This document shows positions 19,990 to 29,362 of a DNA stretch of 64,000 nt, piece after piece; positions within the stretch are counted from its first letter, which is position 1, and each line of letters begins with the position of its first letter. The notes under the pieces are model-generated. The model was not told the origin of the DNA. It made no database searches and saw nothing but the letters and a program-made list of their open reading frames with translations. A program made the translations under genes and the position numbers. The stretch comes from JAWKUK01 sp041398605 (lineage in GTDB: Bacteria; Planctomycetota; UBA1135; GCA-002686595), in the NCBI GenBank assembly GCA_041398605.1, contig JAWKUK010000026.1, positions 1 through 64,000 on the forward strand. Reading direction: 5' to 3'.

Positions 19990-21783
19990 ATGCACCGAGC
20001 CACCCGATCGCGACTCTCGTGCGGCCTGCAAGCCGCCCGCTTCGCTCTCCCTGCCGCGCTGCTCGCGACGCAAGCGAGCGCCCAAGTGCCGACCGAAGTG
20101 ACGTTCTCCGTCGACTGGCAAGGACCGTTGATGGGCGTGCAGTCCAGCACCGGCCTGCCGATCACCGAGGCCGACCTGCTGAGCCCGGGTGGCGCGATCT
20201 TCAACTCCGGGACGCCGGGCATCCGCATCCCGGGCGCGTTCCTCTCGCGCTACTCGACCTGTGTCGGCCACGCCCCTGGTGTGTCGTGCGGCGTCGAGCT
20301 CGACGCGCTGTCGTTCGGCAGGGACGCGCGTCTGCGTCCGACGGCCGCGTATCAGTTCGACCTGCTCTTCTCTGTCGACGAGCACGCGGTCGGCGCGCAG
20401 GGGCCGTTCGCGCCCAACGTCGCGACCGAGGCCGCCGCAAACGAGGCGGCGGGCGACGTCTTCATGCGGCGGTTCACCGGCGCGGGTCCGTTCCAGCCCG
20501 GCGCAGGCTTCAACTTCGCGGTCATCGACGGCGACGGACAGCGCAGCACCTCCGGCGCGCTGTATCCGGGGCTCGGGCTCAAGGAGCCGATCCCCGCGAC
20601 GCCGACCGTCCCAGAGCTCGGGGACAACCTCGACGCGTTCGACATCGGGCCGCCGCCGACGGTCGGAACGCGGACGTTCTTCTCGCTCGAGGGTGGCCTG
20701 CCCGACCCGCGCGAGCCCAACGTCGCGATCACGAACTCGGCCGGCTTGCAGCCGGATCCGAACGGCACGTTGTCGTTCAACGGCGCAGACGTCTTGGTGA
20801 TCGACAACGCCGGCGTCGTGTTCTTGTACGCCTCCTCGGATCAGCTCGGCCTGTCGGGCAACGGCTTCGACGACATCGACGCGCTGATGGTCGTCGAGAA
20901 CGGCGTCGCGGGGTATCAGCCCTCCCTCGTGCCGTATGACTGGATCCAAGGCGCTGGCGGCGGCCCGCGCGACCTCGTGCTCTTCTCGGTGCGCCGCGGC
21001 TCGGCGATCATCGGCATGCTCGACAGCCAGTTCGGGATCCCGATCACGGAGGGTGACATCCTCGGGCCGCCGCTCGGCGGCACGATCGGGCAGCGCCCTT
21101 CGATCTTCATCGCGGCGGAGTCGCTGGGCCTGCAGACGAGCCGCGGCCAGTTCTTCGAGGCCGGCGACGACCTCGACGCGCTCGACATGCGCGATGACAC
21201 CGAGGAGCCGTTCAAGGACTGCAACGAGAACGGCGTCGAGGACGGCCTCGAGGTGTCGAGTGGGAGCTCGCCCGACATCGACGGCAACGGCGTGCCCGAC
21301 GAGTGCGAGTCGGCAGGCGAGGCGTTCTGCGACTGCGACACCGCGGCGGAGGCGGCGTGTGGGAACATCTCCGTGACGGGCCGTGGGTGCGTCAACAACA
21401 CGGGGGTCGGCGCGCGCCTGATCGGCACGGGGACGAGCTCGGTCGCGACGGACGCGCTGAAGCTGACCGCCTCTTCGATGACCCCGAACACCTTCGGCGT
21501 CGTGTTCATGGGGATGACGGCGGGGTCGGCTGTGCCGCCGTTCAGCAACGGCCGCGTGTGCGTCGGCGGCTCGACCCGGATCAAGATCGCGCCGACAGGC
21601 CCGACGGGCTCCTTCGACTACGGCCCTGGCATCCTCGCGGATATCTCGCTCTTGCCTTTGCCGCCTGTGGTCACGCCTGGCTCGACGTGGGGCTTCCAGG
21701 TTTGGTACCGAGACATCGGCGGCCCGTGCATCGGCGGCGTCTCGAACTTCACCAACGCGTGGCGCGTGCTGTACACGCCTTGA
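19990..21783 (+). CDS. Large secreted protein, paralog of the preceding gene
   Basis: A 597-residue exported protein with the same plan as its upstream neighbour: signal peptide ending ASAQ, first module FSVDWQGPLMGV and GLPITEADLLSPGG, second module FSVRRGSAIIGML and GIPITEGDILGPP, FDDIDALMVVENGVAGYQPSLVPYDW, calcium-type repeats DCNENGVEDG and DIDGNGVPDEC, and a C-terminal domain from FCDCDTAAEAACG to WRVLYTP with QVWYRDIGG. The two proteins clearly arose by tandem duplication and have diverged widely. The position of the WYRD domain at the extreme C-terminus suggests a role in sorting or surface attachment, but that is inference. Confidence 0.8.
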   Translation: MHRATRSRLSCGLQAARFALPAALLATQASAQVPTEVTFSVDWQGPLMGVQSSTGLPITEADLLSPGGAIFNSGTPGIRIPGAFLSRYSTCVGHAPGVSCGVELDALSFGRDARLRPTAAYQFDLLFSVDEHAVGAQGPFAPNVATEAAANEAAGDVFMRRFTGAGPFQPGAGFNFAVIDGDGQRSTSGALYPGLGLKEPIPATPTVPELGDNLDAFDIGPPPTVGTRTFFSLEGGLPDPREPNVAITNSAGLQPDPNGTLSFNGADVLVIDNAGVVFLYASSDQLGLSGNGFDDIDALMVVENGVAGYQPSLVPYDWIQGAGGGPRDLVLFSVRRGSAIIGMLDSQFGIPITEGDILGPPLGGTIGQRPSIFIAAESLGLQTSRGQFFEAGDDLDALDMRDDTEEPFKDCNENGVEDGLEVSSGSSPDIDGNGVPDECESAGEAFCDCDTAAEAACGNISVTGRGCVNNTGVGARLIGTGTSSVATDALKLTASSMTPNTFGVVFMGMTAGSAVPPFSNGRVCVGGSTRIKIAPTGPTGSFDYGPGILADISLLPLPPVVTPGSTWGFQVWYRDIGGPCIGGVSNFTNAWRVLYTP

Positions 21784-21798
21784 GCGCGCAGCGCTCTG

Positions 21799-21830
21799 GC
21801 CGCGCGCGGGACGCTCGTGTCGCGCGCGGC
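21799..21830. terminator. Bidirectional hairpin between convergent genes
   Basis: A 10-bp perfect stem (GCCGCGCGCG with CGCGCGCGGC) lies in the 60-base space between the convergent secreted-protein and aldolase genes. It has a 12-base loop that can pair partly. No T-run on either side. Confidence 0.55.
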
Positions 21831-21843
21831 AACGCGGCGTTGC

Positions 21844-22905
21844 TCACAAGAGGCGGCGCAGCGCGGCGACTGCGGCGTCGATGTCAGCGGCCGTGACGTC
21901 CAGGTGGGTCACGAGGCGCAGGCGCGCGCCGCCGGTGCACAGGACGCCCGCGGCCGCCAGGCGCTCGACGGCGCCCGGGGCCTCGAGTGGACCCCTGTCC
22001 GACACCTTGTCTGGGTCGAGCTCGACGAAGACGATGTTCGTCTCGGGCGGTTGCACGCGCACGCCAGGCAGCCCTTGCAGCCCGTCGGCCAGCGCGCGGG
22101 CGTTGGCATGGTCGAGCGCGAGCCGCTCCACGTGGTGGTCGAGCGCGTACAGCGCCGCCGCTGCGAGGACGCCGGCTTGGCGCAGCCCTCCGCCGACCAT
22201 CTTGCGGATGCGCTGAGCGCGCCCGATGAGCTGGCGCGTGCCGACGAGGGCTGAGCCGATCGGCGCGCCGAGGCCCTTGCTGAAGCACACGGAGACGCTG
22301 TCGAAGTGGCTCGCGATGCGCGCCGCCGCTGCGAACGGGTCGCCGCCGCTGGCGACGGCCGCATTGAAGAGGCGCGCGCCATCGAGGTGCGTCGCGAGCC
22401 CAGCGCGGCGCGCGAGGGCGGTCGCGTCTTCGATGTAGTCGAGCGGCAGGACGTGGCCGCCCCAGGTGTTCTCGAGCGTCAAGAGCCGCGTGCGCGCGTA
22501 GTGCGGGTCGTCGGGCTTGATCGCGGCTTGGATGTCTGCGAGCGGGATCGAGCCGTCGGGCGCCTGGGTGAGCGGCTGCGGTTGGATGCTGCCGAGCACC
22601 GCGGCCCCGCCGCCTTCCCACCGATAGGTGTGCGCCATCTGACCGACGAGGTACTCGTCGCCGCGCTCGCAGTGCGCCATCAGCGCGCAGAGGTTGCTCT
22701 GTGTGCCGCTCGGCACGAAGAGCGCGGCCTCCTTGCCGAACAGCGCGGCGACGCGCGCTTGGAGCGCGTTGACCGTCGGGTCATCGCCAAAGACGTCGTC
22801 GCCGACTTGGGCCGCCGCCATCGCGGCGCGCATCCCGGCGGTCGGGCGCGTGACGGTGTCGCTGCGGAGGTCGATCACGGTGGGGGGCGGCGCGAGAGGG
22901 GACAC
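21844..22905 (-). CDS. ltaE: Low-specificity L-threonine aldolase
   Basis: A 353-residue PLP enzyme cleaving L-threonine or allo-threonine to glycine and acetaldehyde. The start region VIDLRSDTVTRPTAGMR and GDDVFGDDPTVNALQ are family hallmarks; VFVPSGTQSNLCAL and LENTWGGHVLP follow, and SVCFSKGLGAPIGS carries the PLP lysine. The GTG at 22905 gives the family's usual length; the open frame extends to 22998 with an Arg/Ala-rich sequence that looks non-coding. Stand-alone gene, convergent with the secreted paralog. Confidence 0.92.
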   Translation of the reverse strand: MSPLAPPPTVIDLRSDTVTRPTAGMRAAMAAAQVGDDVFGDDPTVNALQARVAALFGKEAALFVPSGTQSNLCALMAHCERGDEYLVGQMAHTYRWEGGGAAVLGSIQPQPLTQAPDGSIPLADIQAAIKPDDPHYARTRLLTLENTWGGHVLPLDYIEDATALARRAGLATHLDGARLFNAAVASGGDPFAAAARIASHFDSVSVCFSKGLGAPIGSALVGTRQLIGRAQRIRKMVGGGLRQAGVLAAAALYALDHHVERLALDHANARALADGLQGLPGVRVQPPETNIVFVELDPDKVSDRGPLEAPGAVERLAAAGVLCTGGARLRLVTHLDVTAADIDAAVAALRRLL

Positions 22906-23300
22906 CCGGCCGAGTGTAGCGGTCGAGCAGCCGCGGCGCGCCGCCTGGCGTCGCGCGCCGGCCTCGCCGCGCGCCGGCCTCGCGGTGCGCTGGCCCATCT
23001 CGGTGGTCCCGCTCGGTCGCGCGGTCGGGGAGGCCCGCGTGTCACGTTGCAGTGTGGCGGTCAGGGCCCGAGCGGACCGGGGCCGGCGGCGAGGTGTGGC
23101 CGTGGGCGCTCGAGCAGACGTGCATGACCGCCCCCGAGCTGCCCGCGATCACCCTCCATCGCTCCCAAATCAAAGCGCTTGCCAACGGCCCTGCGTCGAC
23201 CCTGCGTCGGCGCACCCGTCGTCCTCGAGCGCGCAACTGGAGCGCGCGGCGGGCATCACGGTCCAGGGAGCCGCTACACTCCGCGCCCTAGGGCCTCCGT
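22906..23300. other. Intergenic region upstream of ltaE and the FecCD-type operon
   Basis: 395 bases between divergent genes. No ORF, cobalamin riboswitch box or Fur-like palindrome was recognised. It must hold both promoters. Confidence 0.55.
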
Positions 23301-24425
23301 TTGACCGAATCTACACTCCCTGCGCGCGGCGCGCCCCGCGCACGCGCGTCCGCCCCGCCCTCCGTGGTGCTCCCGCTCGCGCTGCTCGCCGCGCTCGTGG
23401 CGCTGCTCGCGTGCGCGACGCTGCAGGTCGGCAGCGGCGTCGGCGTGACGCTCTCGTTCTCCAGCGTCGCGCGAGGCTTGCGCGCGTGGATCGGCGCTGG
23501 CGCGCCGCTCGAGGGCGCCCTGCAGGTGCTCTTCGAGCAGCGCCTCGTCGACACCGCAGCGGCCGCGCTCGTCGGCGCTGGGCTCGCGCTCTCGGGCGGG
23601 CTCTTGCAAGGCGTCTTTCGCAACGACCTCGCGTCGCCCGGGTTGCTCGGGATCAGCTCCGGCGCGACGCTCGGCGCGGCGGCAGGGGTGATCCTGATCG
23701 GCGGCGGGCTCGGCGGCGCCGAGGCGCTCGGTGTAGCGGGCTTGTTCGGCCCGGCGCTCGTCTCGAGCTTGGCCTTCATCGGCGCCCTGGCCGTCTCTGG
23801 CCTCGTGATGCTGCTCGGCACGCGCGGCGGCCGGATCTCCGTGCCGACGCTGCTCTTGCTCGGCGTCGCGGCCAACGCGTGCCTCGGGGGCGTCCTGGCA
23901 GCGCTGCAAGAGGTGCTCTTCGAAGAGGACTACGAGCTCTCGCGGGCCGTCTTCTCATGGACCTTCGGCAACCTCGCGGACCGGACCTATGGGCAGGTCA
24001 TGACGCTCCTCATGCTGATACCACTGGCCGCCCTCGTGGTGCCCTTCGTCGGCCGTGAGCTCGACTTGATCGCCGGCGGTGAAGAGGACGCGGAGTCGCT
24101 CGGCGTCGACACGCGCCGCATGAAGCTGCTCGCGGTCGGCGGCGCTTCGCTCGCGGCGGCGGCGGCGGTCGCAGTCGCGGGCCAGATCGCGTTTGTGGGC
24201 CTCGTCGTGCCGCACATCCTGCGCGGCGCGCTCGGGCACTCGCACCCGCGGCTCTTGCTCGCGTGTGTCCTGGGCGGGGCGGCGTTCCTCCTCGGCGCAG
24301 ACCTCGTCAATCACTCGCTCCTCGGAGCGCGCGCGCTGCGCCCCGGCGTGATGCTGTCGCTGATCGGCGGGCCGTTCTTCCTCGCGCTGGTCCTGCGCAG
24401 GCGGGCGGAGGTGCGGACTTGGTAG
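23301..24425 (+). CDS. FecCD-family ABC transporter permease
   Basis: A 374-residue permease of the BtuC/FecCD family that imports iron-siderophore, haem or cobalamin. Family motifs include RLVDTAAAALVGAGLALSGG, LLQGVFRNDLASPGLLGISSGA, FSWTFGNLAD, ESLGVDTRRM and QIAFVGLVVPHILR (the segment that contacts the ATPase). About ten TM helices are expected. The start is TTG at 23301. Its stop overlaps the start of the ATPase gene. No substrate-binding protein or TonB receptor gene is adjacent, so the ligand is undetermined. Confidence 0.9.
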   Translation: MTESTLPARGAPRARASAPPSVVLPLALLAALVALLACATLQVGSGVGVTLSFSSVARGLRAWIGAGAPLEGALQVLFEQRLVDTAAAALVGAGLALSGGLLQGVFRNDLASPGLLGISSGATLGAAAGVILIGGGLGGAEALGVAGLFGPALVSSLAFIGALAVSGLVMLLGTRGGRISVPTLLLLGVAANACLGGVLAALQEVLFEEDYELSRAVFSWTFGNLADRTYGQVMTLLMLIPLAALVVPFVGRELDLIAGGEEDAESLGVDTRRMKLLAVGGASLAAAAAVAVAGQIAFVGLVVPHILRGALGHSHPRLLLACVLGGAAFLLGADLVNHSLLGARALRPGVMLSLIGGPFFLALVLRRRAEVRTW

Positions 24426-25237
24426 CCCTGGTCGTGCGCGGCCTCGAGTTCGCCTATCCGGGCGGCGCGCCGGTCCTCTGCGGCGTCGACCTCGACGTGC
24501 GCGCGGGGGAGGTCGTCTGCCTCATCGGCCCGAACGGCGCGGGCAAGAGCACGCTCCTGCGGCTCTGCGCGGGCCTCATCGAGCCGACCGCGGGCACGGT
24601 CTCGTTCGCAGGTCAGCCGCTGCGCGACCTGCCCTTGCGCGCGAGGGCGCAGCGCATTGGCGTCGTGCCGCAGGCGCTCCGCGCGCTGCCGGCGATGCGC
24701 GTACGCGACTTCATCGCGCAGGGTCGCTACGCGCATCGCGCGCGCTTCGCGCGGTCGACGCCCGCGGACCACGCGGCGATCGAGCGCGCCCTCGACGAGG
24801 CCGACATTCGCGCGTTCGCCGAGCGCCCGCTCGAGGAGCTCTCGGGCGGCCAGCGCCAGCGCGCGCTCGTCGCGCGCGCGTTGGCCCAGGAGCCCGAGCT
24901 CGTCCTCGTCGACGAGCCGACAAACGCGCTCGATCCGCGCCACCAATTGCAGGTCTTCGGGCTCGTCGCCGGGCTCGGCTGCCGCGGCCGCGCGGCGCTC
25001 GCGATCACGCACGACCTGAACCTCGCGAGCCAATTTGCCACGCGCATCGCGCTGCTGGACGCGGGCCGGATCGTCGCCGACGGCAGCGTGCACGAGGTCC
25101 TGCGGGCGGACGTGCTCGAGCCCGTCTATCGCACGCGCTTTGAGACGGGAGCGGCCCCCGTCGCCGGCTGGGGCGAGCCGCGGCCGTGGGTGCTGCCCTG
25201 GGACGCGCCCGCGCGTCCCGACGTCACTCGGCCGTGA
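24419..25237 (+). CDS. ABC transporter ATP-binding protein (FecE/BtuD-like)
   Basis: A 272-residue ATPase partner of the FecCD-type permease. Walker A GPNGAGKS, Q-loop VVPQ, signature LSGGQRQRALVARAL, Walker B LVLVDEPTNALDP and switch ITHD are all present. The suggested start is TTG at 24419, which overlaps the permease stop by seven bases; CTG/GTG codons just after are alternatives. The 3' end overlaps the convergent recJ gene by 14 bases. Confidence 0.9.
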   Translation: MVALVVRGLEFAYPGGAPVLCGVDLDVRAGEVVCLIGPNGAGKSTLLRLCAGLIEPTAGTVSFAGQPLRDLPLRARAQRIGVVPQALRALPAMRVRDFIAQGRYAHRARFARSTPADHAAIERALDEADIRAFAERPLEELSGGQRQRALVARALAQEPELVLVDEPTNALDPRHQLQVFGLVAGLGCRGRAALAITHDLNLASQFATRIALLDAGRIVADGSVHEVLRADVLEPVYRTRFETGAAPVAGWGEPRPWVLPWDAPARPDVTRP

Positions 25238-27137
25238 GCACGAGGGCGCTCGTCTGGAAGTCGTGCACGACGAGCTCGAGGTTCGTCGTGCCGCGGAAGG
25301 TGTTCCAGCGCGGCGTGTAAGCGAGGTGCAGCGGGCGCCCGAAGTCCAGCTCGCCCGCGCGGTGTGCGAGCCCGAAGGCCATCGCCTTGAACGTGCGCGC
25401 GCCGCGGCGCAGGCGCAGCATCAAGTGCGTGCCGTCCGCGCCGACGACGCGCGGCGCCTCGTCGATGCGCACGTCGCGCGCGAGCAGCAGCGGCTTGCGG
25501 TTGCGCTCGCCGAACGGCTCCAAGCGATCGATCTGGCGCATCAGGACCTCGTCGAGGGACGCGAGGCAGAGCTCGGCGTCCAGGACGAGCTCGCGCGGCC
25601 CGGGCGGGTTCTGGGCCAGCACGCCGCGCGCGTGCGCGGCGATCGCGTCGCGCAGCGCGTCGATGCGGTCGGCGCGCACGTCGCAGCCGGCGGCCTGCGC
25701 GTGCCCGCCCCAACGCTCCATCTCGGCGTCGCCGCCGCGCATGAGCTCCAGGACGTCGAGGCCCCGCGCCGAGCGCGCGCTGCCGCGGCCGACCTCGCCG
25801 TTCAGGCCGATCACGAGCGCCGGGCGGTCGAAGCGCTCCGCCAACCTGCCGGCCACGATCCCGACGACACCCTGGTGCCAGCCCTGGCCGGCGAGGACCA
25901 GCATCGGCCATGCGTCCGCGTCCTCGAAGCGGGCCGCTTCGGCGAGCGCTTGTTGCAGCACCTCGCGCTCGACCCGGCGCCGTGTTTGGTTCAGCTCGTC
26001 GAGCACGGCGGCGGCGCGGCGCGCCTCGTGGTCCTCGGTCGCGAGCAGGACCTCCAGCGCGCGCGCGGCGCTGTCCATGCGGCCGCTGGCGTTGATGCGC
26101 GGCCCGATCTGGAAGCTGATGTCCTCGGACGACAGCGCGCGGCCCGCGAGCCCAGCGAGGTCGAGCAGCGCGCGCACGCCAGGCGTCGGGCGCTGGGCGA
26201 GCGCGCGCAGCCCGTGGTGGGTCAAGAGGCGGTTCTCGCCGACGAGCGGGACGACGTCGCAGATCGTCGCGAGCGCGACGTAGCCCATCGAGTCGAACAG
26301 GAACTGCCGCAGGTCGTCGCGCACGCGCTGCGCGCCGGTCAGGCGTTGGCAGAGCGCCCAGGCTAGCTTGAACGCGACGGCGCTGCCGCACAGCTCGCGG
26401 AACGGGTACTCGGAGCCCGGGAGCTTCGGGTTCACGATCGCGACGGCGCCCGACTCTGGGCCCGGCAAGGGCGGCGCGCCAGCTCCTTGCGGCGGCTCGT
26501 GGTGGTCCGTGACGATCGTCTCGATGCCGTGCTCGTACAGCGCGGCGATCGTCTCGCCCGCGGACGTCCCGTTGTCGACCGAGATGACCAGGGTGGCGCC
26601 GACGCTGCGCGCCTTGGTGACGGAGTGCGGCCCGAACGAGTAGCCGTCGTCGATGCGGTGCGGGACGTGCCAGTCGACGCGCGCGCCGAGGTGGCGCAGG
26701 AGCCGCACGAGGATCGCGGTGCCTGTGATTCCATCGACGTCGTAGTCGCCGTGGACGAGGATCACTTCGCGCTGCTCGAGGGCGCGCACGACGCGCTGCA
26801 CAGCGGCCTCCATCGACGGGAGCGCCAGCGGATCGTGCAGCCGGTTCAGGTCGTGCGAGAGCATGTCCTGCGCGGCCTCAATCGAGCGGGCGCCGCGCCC
26901 GACGAGGAGGCGCGCGACGACCTCGGGGAGGCGCTCTTGGGTCACGAGGCGCGCGCGCGACTCGGCTGCTGCGGCGTCGCCAGCGCCGAGGAGGCGCCAG
27001 CGCACGGGCGCGCGCCCGCTGGCGCGTGCTGCGCCGCCGGCGGCTGGGGCTCCCGTGCCGTCCGCGGGCTCAGGGGACGCCGGAGTGGGGGAATCAGAGG
27101 GGTCGCCTGCGACCTTGGATCCGAGCGGGAGCGCCAT
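25224..27137 (-). CDS. recJ: Single-stranded-DNA-specific exonuclease RecJ
   Basis: A 637-residue 5'-3' single-strand exonuclease used in recombination and mismatch repair. DHH-phosphoesterase motifs are clear: HGDYDVDGITG, ISVDNGTSAGE, VTDHHEPP and ATICDVVPLVGENR. The DHHA1 part has WHQGVVGIVAGRLAERFDRPAL, GSARSARGLD and WGGHAQAAGC, followed by an OB-fold end (EPFGERNRKPLLLARDV). The N-terminal about 45 residues are low complexity. ATG 27137 was chosen; 27188 is an alternative. Confidence 0.95.
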   Translation of the reverse strand: MALPLGSKVAGDPSDSPTPASPEPADGTGAPAAGGAARASGRAPVRWRLLGAGDAAAAESRARLVTQERLPEVVARLLVGRGARSIEAAQDMLSHDLNRLHDPLALPSMEAAVQRVVRALEQREVILVHGDYDVDGITGTAILVRLLRHLGARVDWHVPHRIDDGYSFGPHSVTKARSVGATLVISVDNGTSAGETIAALYEHGIETIVTDHHEPPQGAGAPPLPGPESGAVAIVNPKLPGSEYPFRELCGSAVAFKLAWALCQRLTGAQRVRDDLRQFLFDSMGYVALATICDVVPLVGENRLLTHHGLRALAQRPTPGVRALLDLAGLAGRALSSEDISFQIGPRINASGRMDSAARALEVLLATEDHEARRAAAVLDELNQTRRRVEREVLQQALAEAARFEDADAWPMLVLAGQGWHQGVVGIVAGRLAERFDRPALVIGLNGEVGRGSARSARGLDVLELMRGGDAEMERWGGHAQAAGCDVRADRIDALRDAIAAHARGVLAQNPPGPRELVLDAELCLASLDEVLMRQIDRLEPFGERNRKPLLLARDVRIDEAPRVVGADGTHLMLRLRRGARTFKAMAFGLAHRAGELDFGRPLHLAYTPRWNTFRGTTNLELVVHDFQTSALVLTAE

Positions 27138-27206
27138 CGCCGCCCACCATAACGAGTCCCTTGCCCCGCTGGGGCTGGCCTGCTTCATTCGCCAGGATTG
27201 GCGCCG

Positions 27207-28664
27207 TCACTTTGGACCCACCGACGACAGCGGTCGATCCGCTGTGCGGGCGCATGTGCGGGGGGACAGCGCGCCCTCATCTTCAGCGGAGAGCTCGCGC
27301 ACGAGCTCTTCGATGGCGCGTGTGTAGTGCGTCTGCTCGCCGGTGCTCTTCACGAGTGACTGTACGCCGTTCGCGACCCGCTGCGTGGCGTCGAAGAGCG
27401 CGCTGAGGGCGCGCTCAGCACCGTCCGCTTGGTCCAGACCTTGGTGGACCGTCGCGCGCGCGCGGTCGAGCGCGGTCGAGATCGACCCCGTCTCCCGGGT
27501 GAGCCCGGTCGTGATCTTCGCGATCTTGTCGGCGGCCTCAGCAGAGCGCCCCGCGAGCGCGCGCACCTCATCGGCGACGACCGCGAAGCCGCGCCCATGC
27601 ACGCCAGCGCGCGCCGCTTCAATGGTCGCGTTCAAGGCCAAGAGGTTCGTCTGGTCGGCGACGTCCGCGATCAGGCTGGACGTCTTGCTGATATCGCCCG
27701 CGGCTTCAGCGAGGCGCGCCATGACGTCGTCGACGCCGTCGAGCGACGAGTCCATCGAGCGCACGGTGGTCAGCGCGCGTTCGATCGTCCGGCTGCTCTC
27801 TGCGGCGAGGCCGGTGCTCTCGGAGGCGCGTTCGCCGAGCCCGTGCATCGCGTTGAGGAGGGCCTCTGCGGTCGCGTCGAGGCCGCTGATCTGTGCTGCG
27901 ATCTCGCGCACGGCCGCCTTGGCTGCGTCGGTGCCCTCTTGGACGCGCTCCTCCGCGCGCACCTTCTCTTCCGCAACGGCCAGCCGGAGCGCCTCCGCGC
28001 GCTGCGCCTCGGCTTCGATCTGCTTCATCTCCGTCAGCGAGCGCTGGACCGTCAGGCTGAGGAACGCGACCTCGAGGATCAAGTACGTGGCGTGCTCCAG
28101 GACGCGCAGGAGCGCTTCGGTCGTGACCCCGTCGCTGCCGGTGATGCCGAACACCGACATCGGCGCGAAGATACCGCGTACGACGTGGTCGACCGCGATC
28201 ACCGCAGTCGCAGCGAAGAGGACGCGGACATCGCGATACGCCGCGAGCATCGCGACCGAGACGAAGATCCCGAAGTGGGTCTCGATGTGACCGCCGGTCA
28301 GGTGGATGAACAGGCTCGCGAACGTCATCTGCGCCACCGCGACCGCGATTCGGGTGCGCTGGGCGTCGGGCTCGTTCCGGATGAGCATGCGCGGCACGAG
28401 CGCGCTCGGGACGCCGATCAGGAGCGCGACCCACACATGAATGTGCGTGCTCCACTCCAAGCCTGCGTAGGCGCGCGGCGAGATGAGCCAGGCGAGCGCC
28501 AGCGCGACGACCGCCTCGATCGCGAGCACCTTCGCGAAGATGTCGTGCGCGCTGCGCTGCACGCGCGCCAGGGCGGGGGCGAAGTCCGTGATCGGCGCCG
28601 CCATGGCTTGCGTGTGCGACGGGGCAATTGCCGACGAAGCGGCGGGCTGCGCGGAGGCGCTCAT
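27207..28664 (-). CDS. Methyl-accepting chemotaxis protein with multi-TM sensor
   Basis: A 485-residue chemoreceptor. The first about 210 residues hold five or six hydrophobic segments (for example AIEAVVALALAWLI, FASLFIHLTGGHIETHFGIFVS, VLFAATAVIAVDHVV) instead of a periplasmic ligand domain, and no HAMP domain is evident. A coiled coil (KQIEAEAQRAEALRLAVAEE) leads into the signalling domain with the conserved tip IADVADQTNLLALNATIEAA and FAVVADEVRALAGRSAEAADKI. The start ATG overlaps the stop of the upstream thioredoxin-like gene (ATGA). A Cys is absent from the sensor, so a direct thiol switch in it is unlikely. Confidence 0.9.
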   Translation of the reverse strand: MSASAQPAASSAIAPSHTQAMAAPITDFAPALARVQRSAHDIFAKVLAIEAVVALALAWLISPRAYAGLEWSTHIHVWVALLIGVPSALVPRMLIRNEPDAQRTRIAVAVAQMTFASLFIHLTGGHIETHFGIFVSVAMLAAYRDVRVLFAATAVIAVDHVVRGIFAPMSVFGITGSDGVTTEALLRVLEHATYLILEVAFLSLTVQRSLTEMKQIEAEAQRAEALRLAVAEEKVRAEERVQEGTDAAKAAVREIAAQISGLDATAEALLNAMHGLGERASESTGLAAESSRTIERALTTVRSMDSSLDGVDDVMARLAEAAGDISKTSSLIADVADQTNLLALNATIEAARAGVHGRGFAVVADEVRALAGRSAEAADKIAKITTGLTRETGSISTALDRARATVHQGLDQADGAERALSALFDATQRVANGVQSLVKSTGEQTHYTRAIEELVRELSAEDEGALSPRTCARTADRPLSSVGPK

Positions 28665-29362
28665 GGCGTGGACGCGGTGGGGGACGTGAAGAGCGCGCAG
28701 CCGCGCGCGCTCGTCGTGGTGCATGAACGTGACGCGGTGTCGGCTCCGATCCCGGCTGGCTCGAGCTCGTTCAGCGCAGCGTGGAGCAAGGTGAGGCCAC
28801 GGCTCGGGCCAGCGTGCCCGCGGGCCTCGGTCAAGCCGCCTTGGAACCGGAGCGCGCCGGCGGAGTCGTACAGCGCAAGGGTGCCAGAGCGCTCGGCCCC
28901 GAGCGCACGCGCGAGCACACCGTCGCGATCGATGACCGCTTCGATGTCGTCGCGGGCCTGGACGCGGTCCCAGAGCGCGCCCTCGGCGAAGCCGTCCGGC
29001 GCCCCAGGCGGGACGACAAAGAGGGCGAGCCAGCGGACCTTGGGCGTGGTCGGTCCGGCCAGTGTCGCGAGCTGGTCGAGCTCGACGAGCGAGCAGGGGC
29101 ACTTCGGATGCAGGACGATCAGGCCCAGCGGGGCGCCCGCGCGGGCCCCCTCCGGCGCGTCTCGATGCCTGTCGAGCGCCGCCGACACCTCGGCGGGCAG
29201 GCGCGCCGGCGCGAGGGGCACCGCGGCGCCCGAGGCGCCGTGGGCCGCGAGCGCCGCGCAGCCGAGCGCCAGCGATGCGAGCCAAATGCGCACCGCCAAC
29301 GTCCGCGCGCGCGCGGCGCTGGGATCGCCGATGGGTGGGTGCGGTGGCCTGGCCTGGGGCAT
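28661..29362 (-). CDS. Thioredoxin-fold RedB-like exported protein with CPC motif
   Basis: A 233-residue protein with an N-terminal membrane anchor or signal (RIWLASLALGCAALAAHG) and a thioredoxin-like domain. The segment LIVLHPKCPCSLVELDQLA has a CPC motif at the place of the thioredoxin active site; a second conserved part is GTLALYDSAGALRFQGGLT. This matches the RedB-like group seen in planctomycetes. A redox role is likely by fold. ATG 29362 was taken as start; GTG 29398 is possible. The stop overlaps the chemoreceptor start by four bases, implying coupling. Confidence 0.75.
   Translation of the reverse strand: MPQARPPHPPIGDPSAARARTLAVRIWLASLALGCAALAAHGASGAAVPLAPARLPAEVSAALDRHRDAPEGARAGAPLGLIVLHPKCPCSLVELDQLATLAGPTTPKVRWLALFVVPPGAPDGFAEGALWDRVQARDDIEAVIDRDGVLARALGAERSGTLALYDSAGALRFQGGLTEARGHAGPSRGLTLLHAALNELEPAGIGADTASRSCTTTSARGCALFTSPTASTP

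Noticed and set aside
29090..29120. CPC of the thioredoxin-like protein as a possible Sec-containing site because selA is near
   Set aside because: Both positions are Cys codons and no in-frame TGA is present in the gene.
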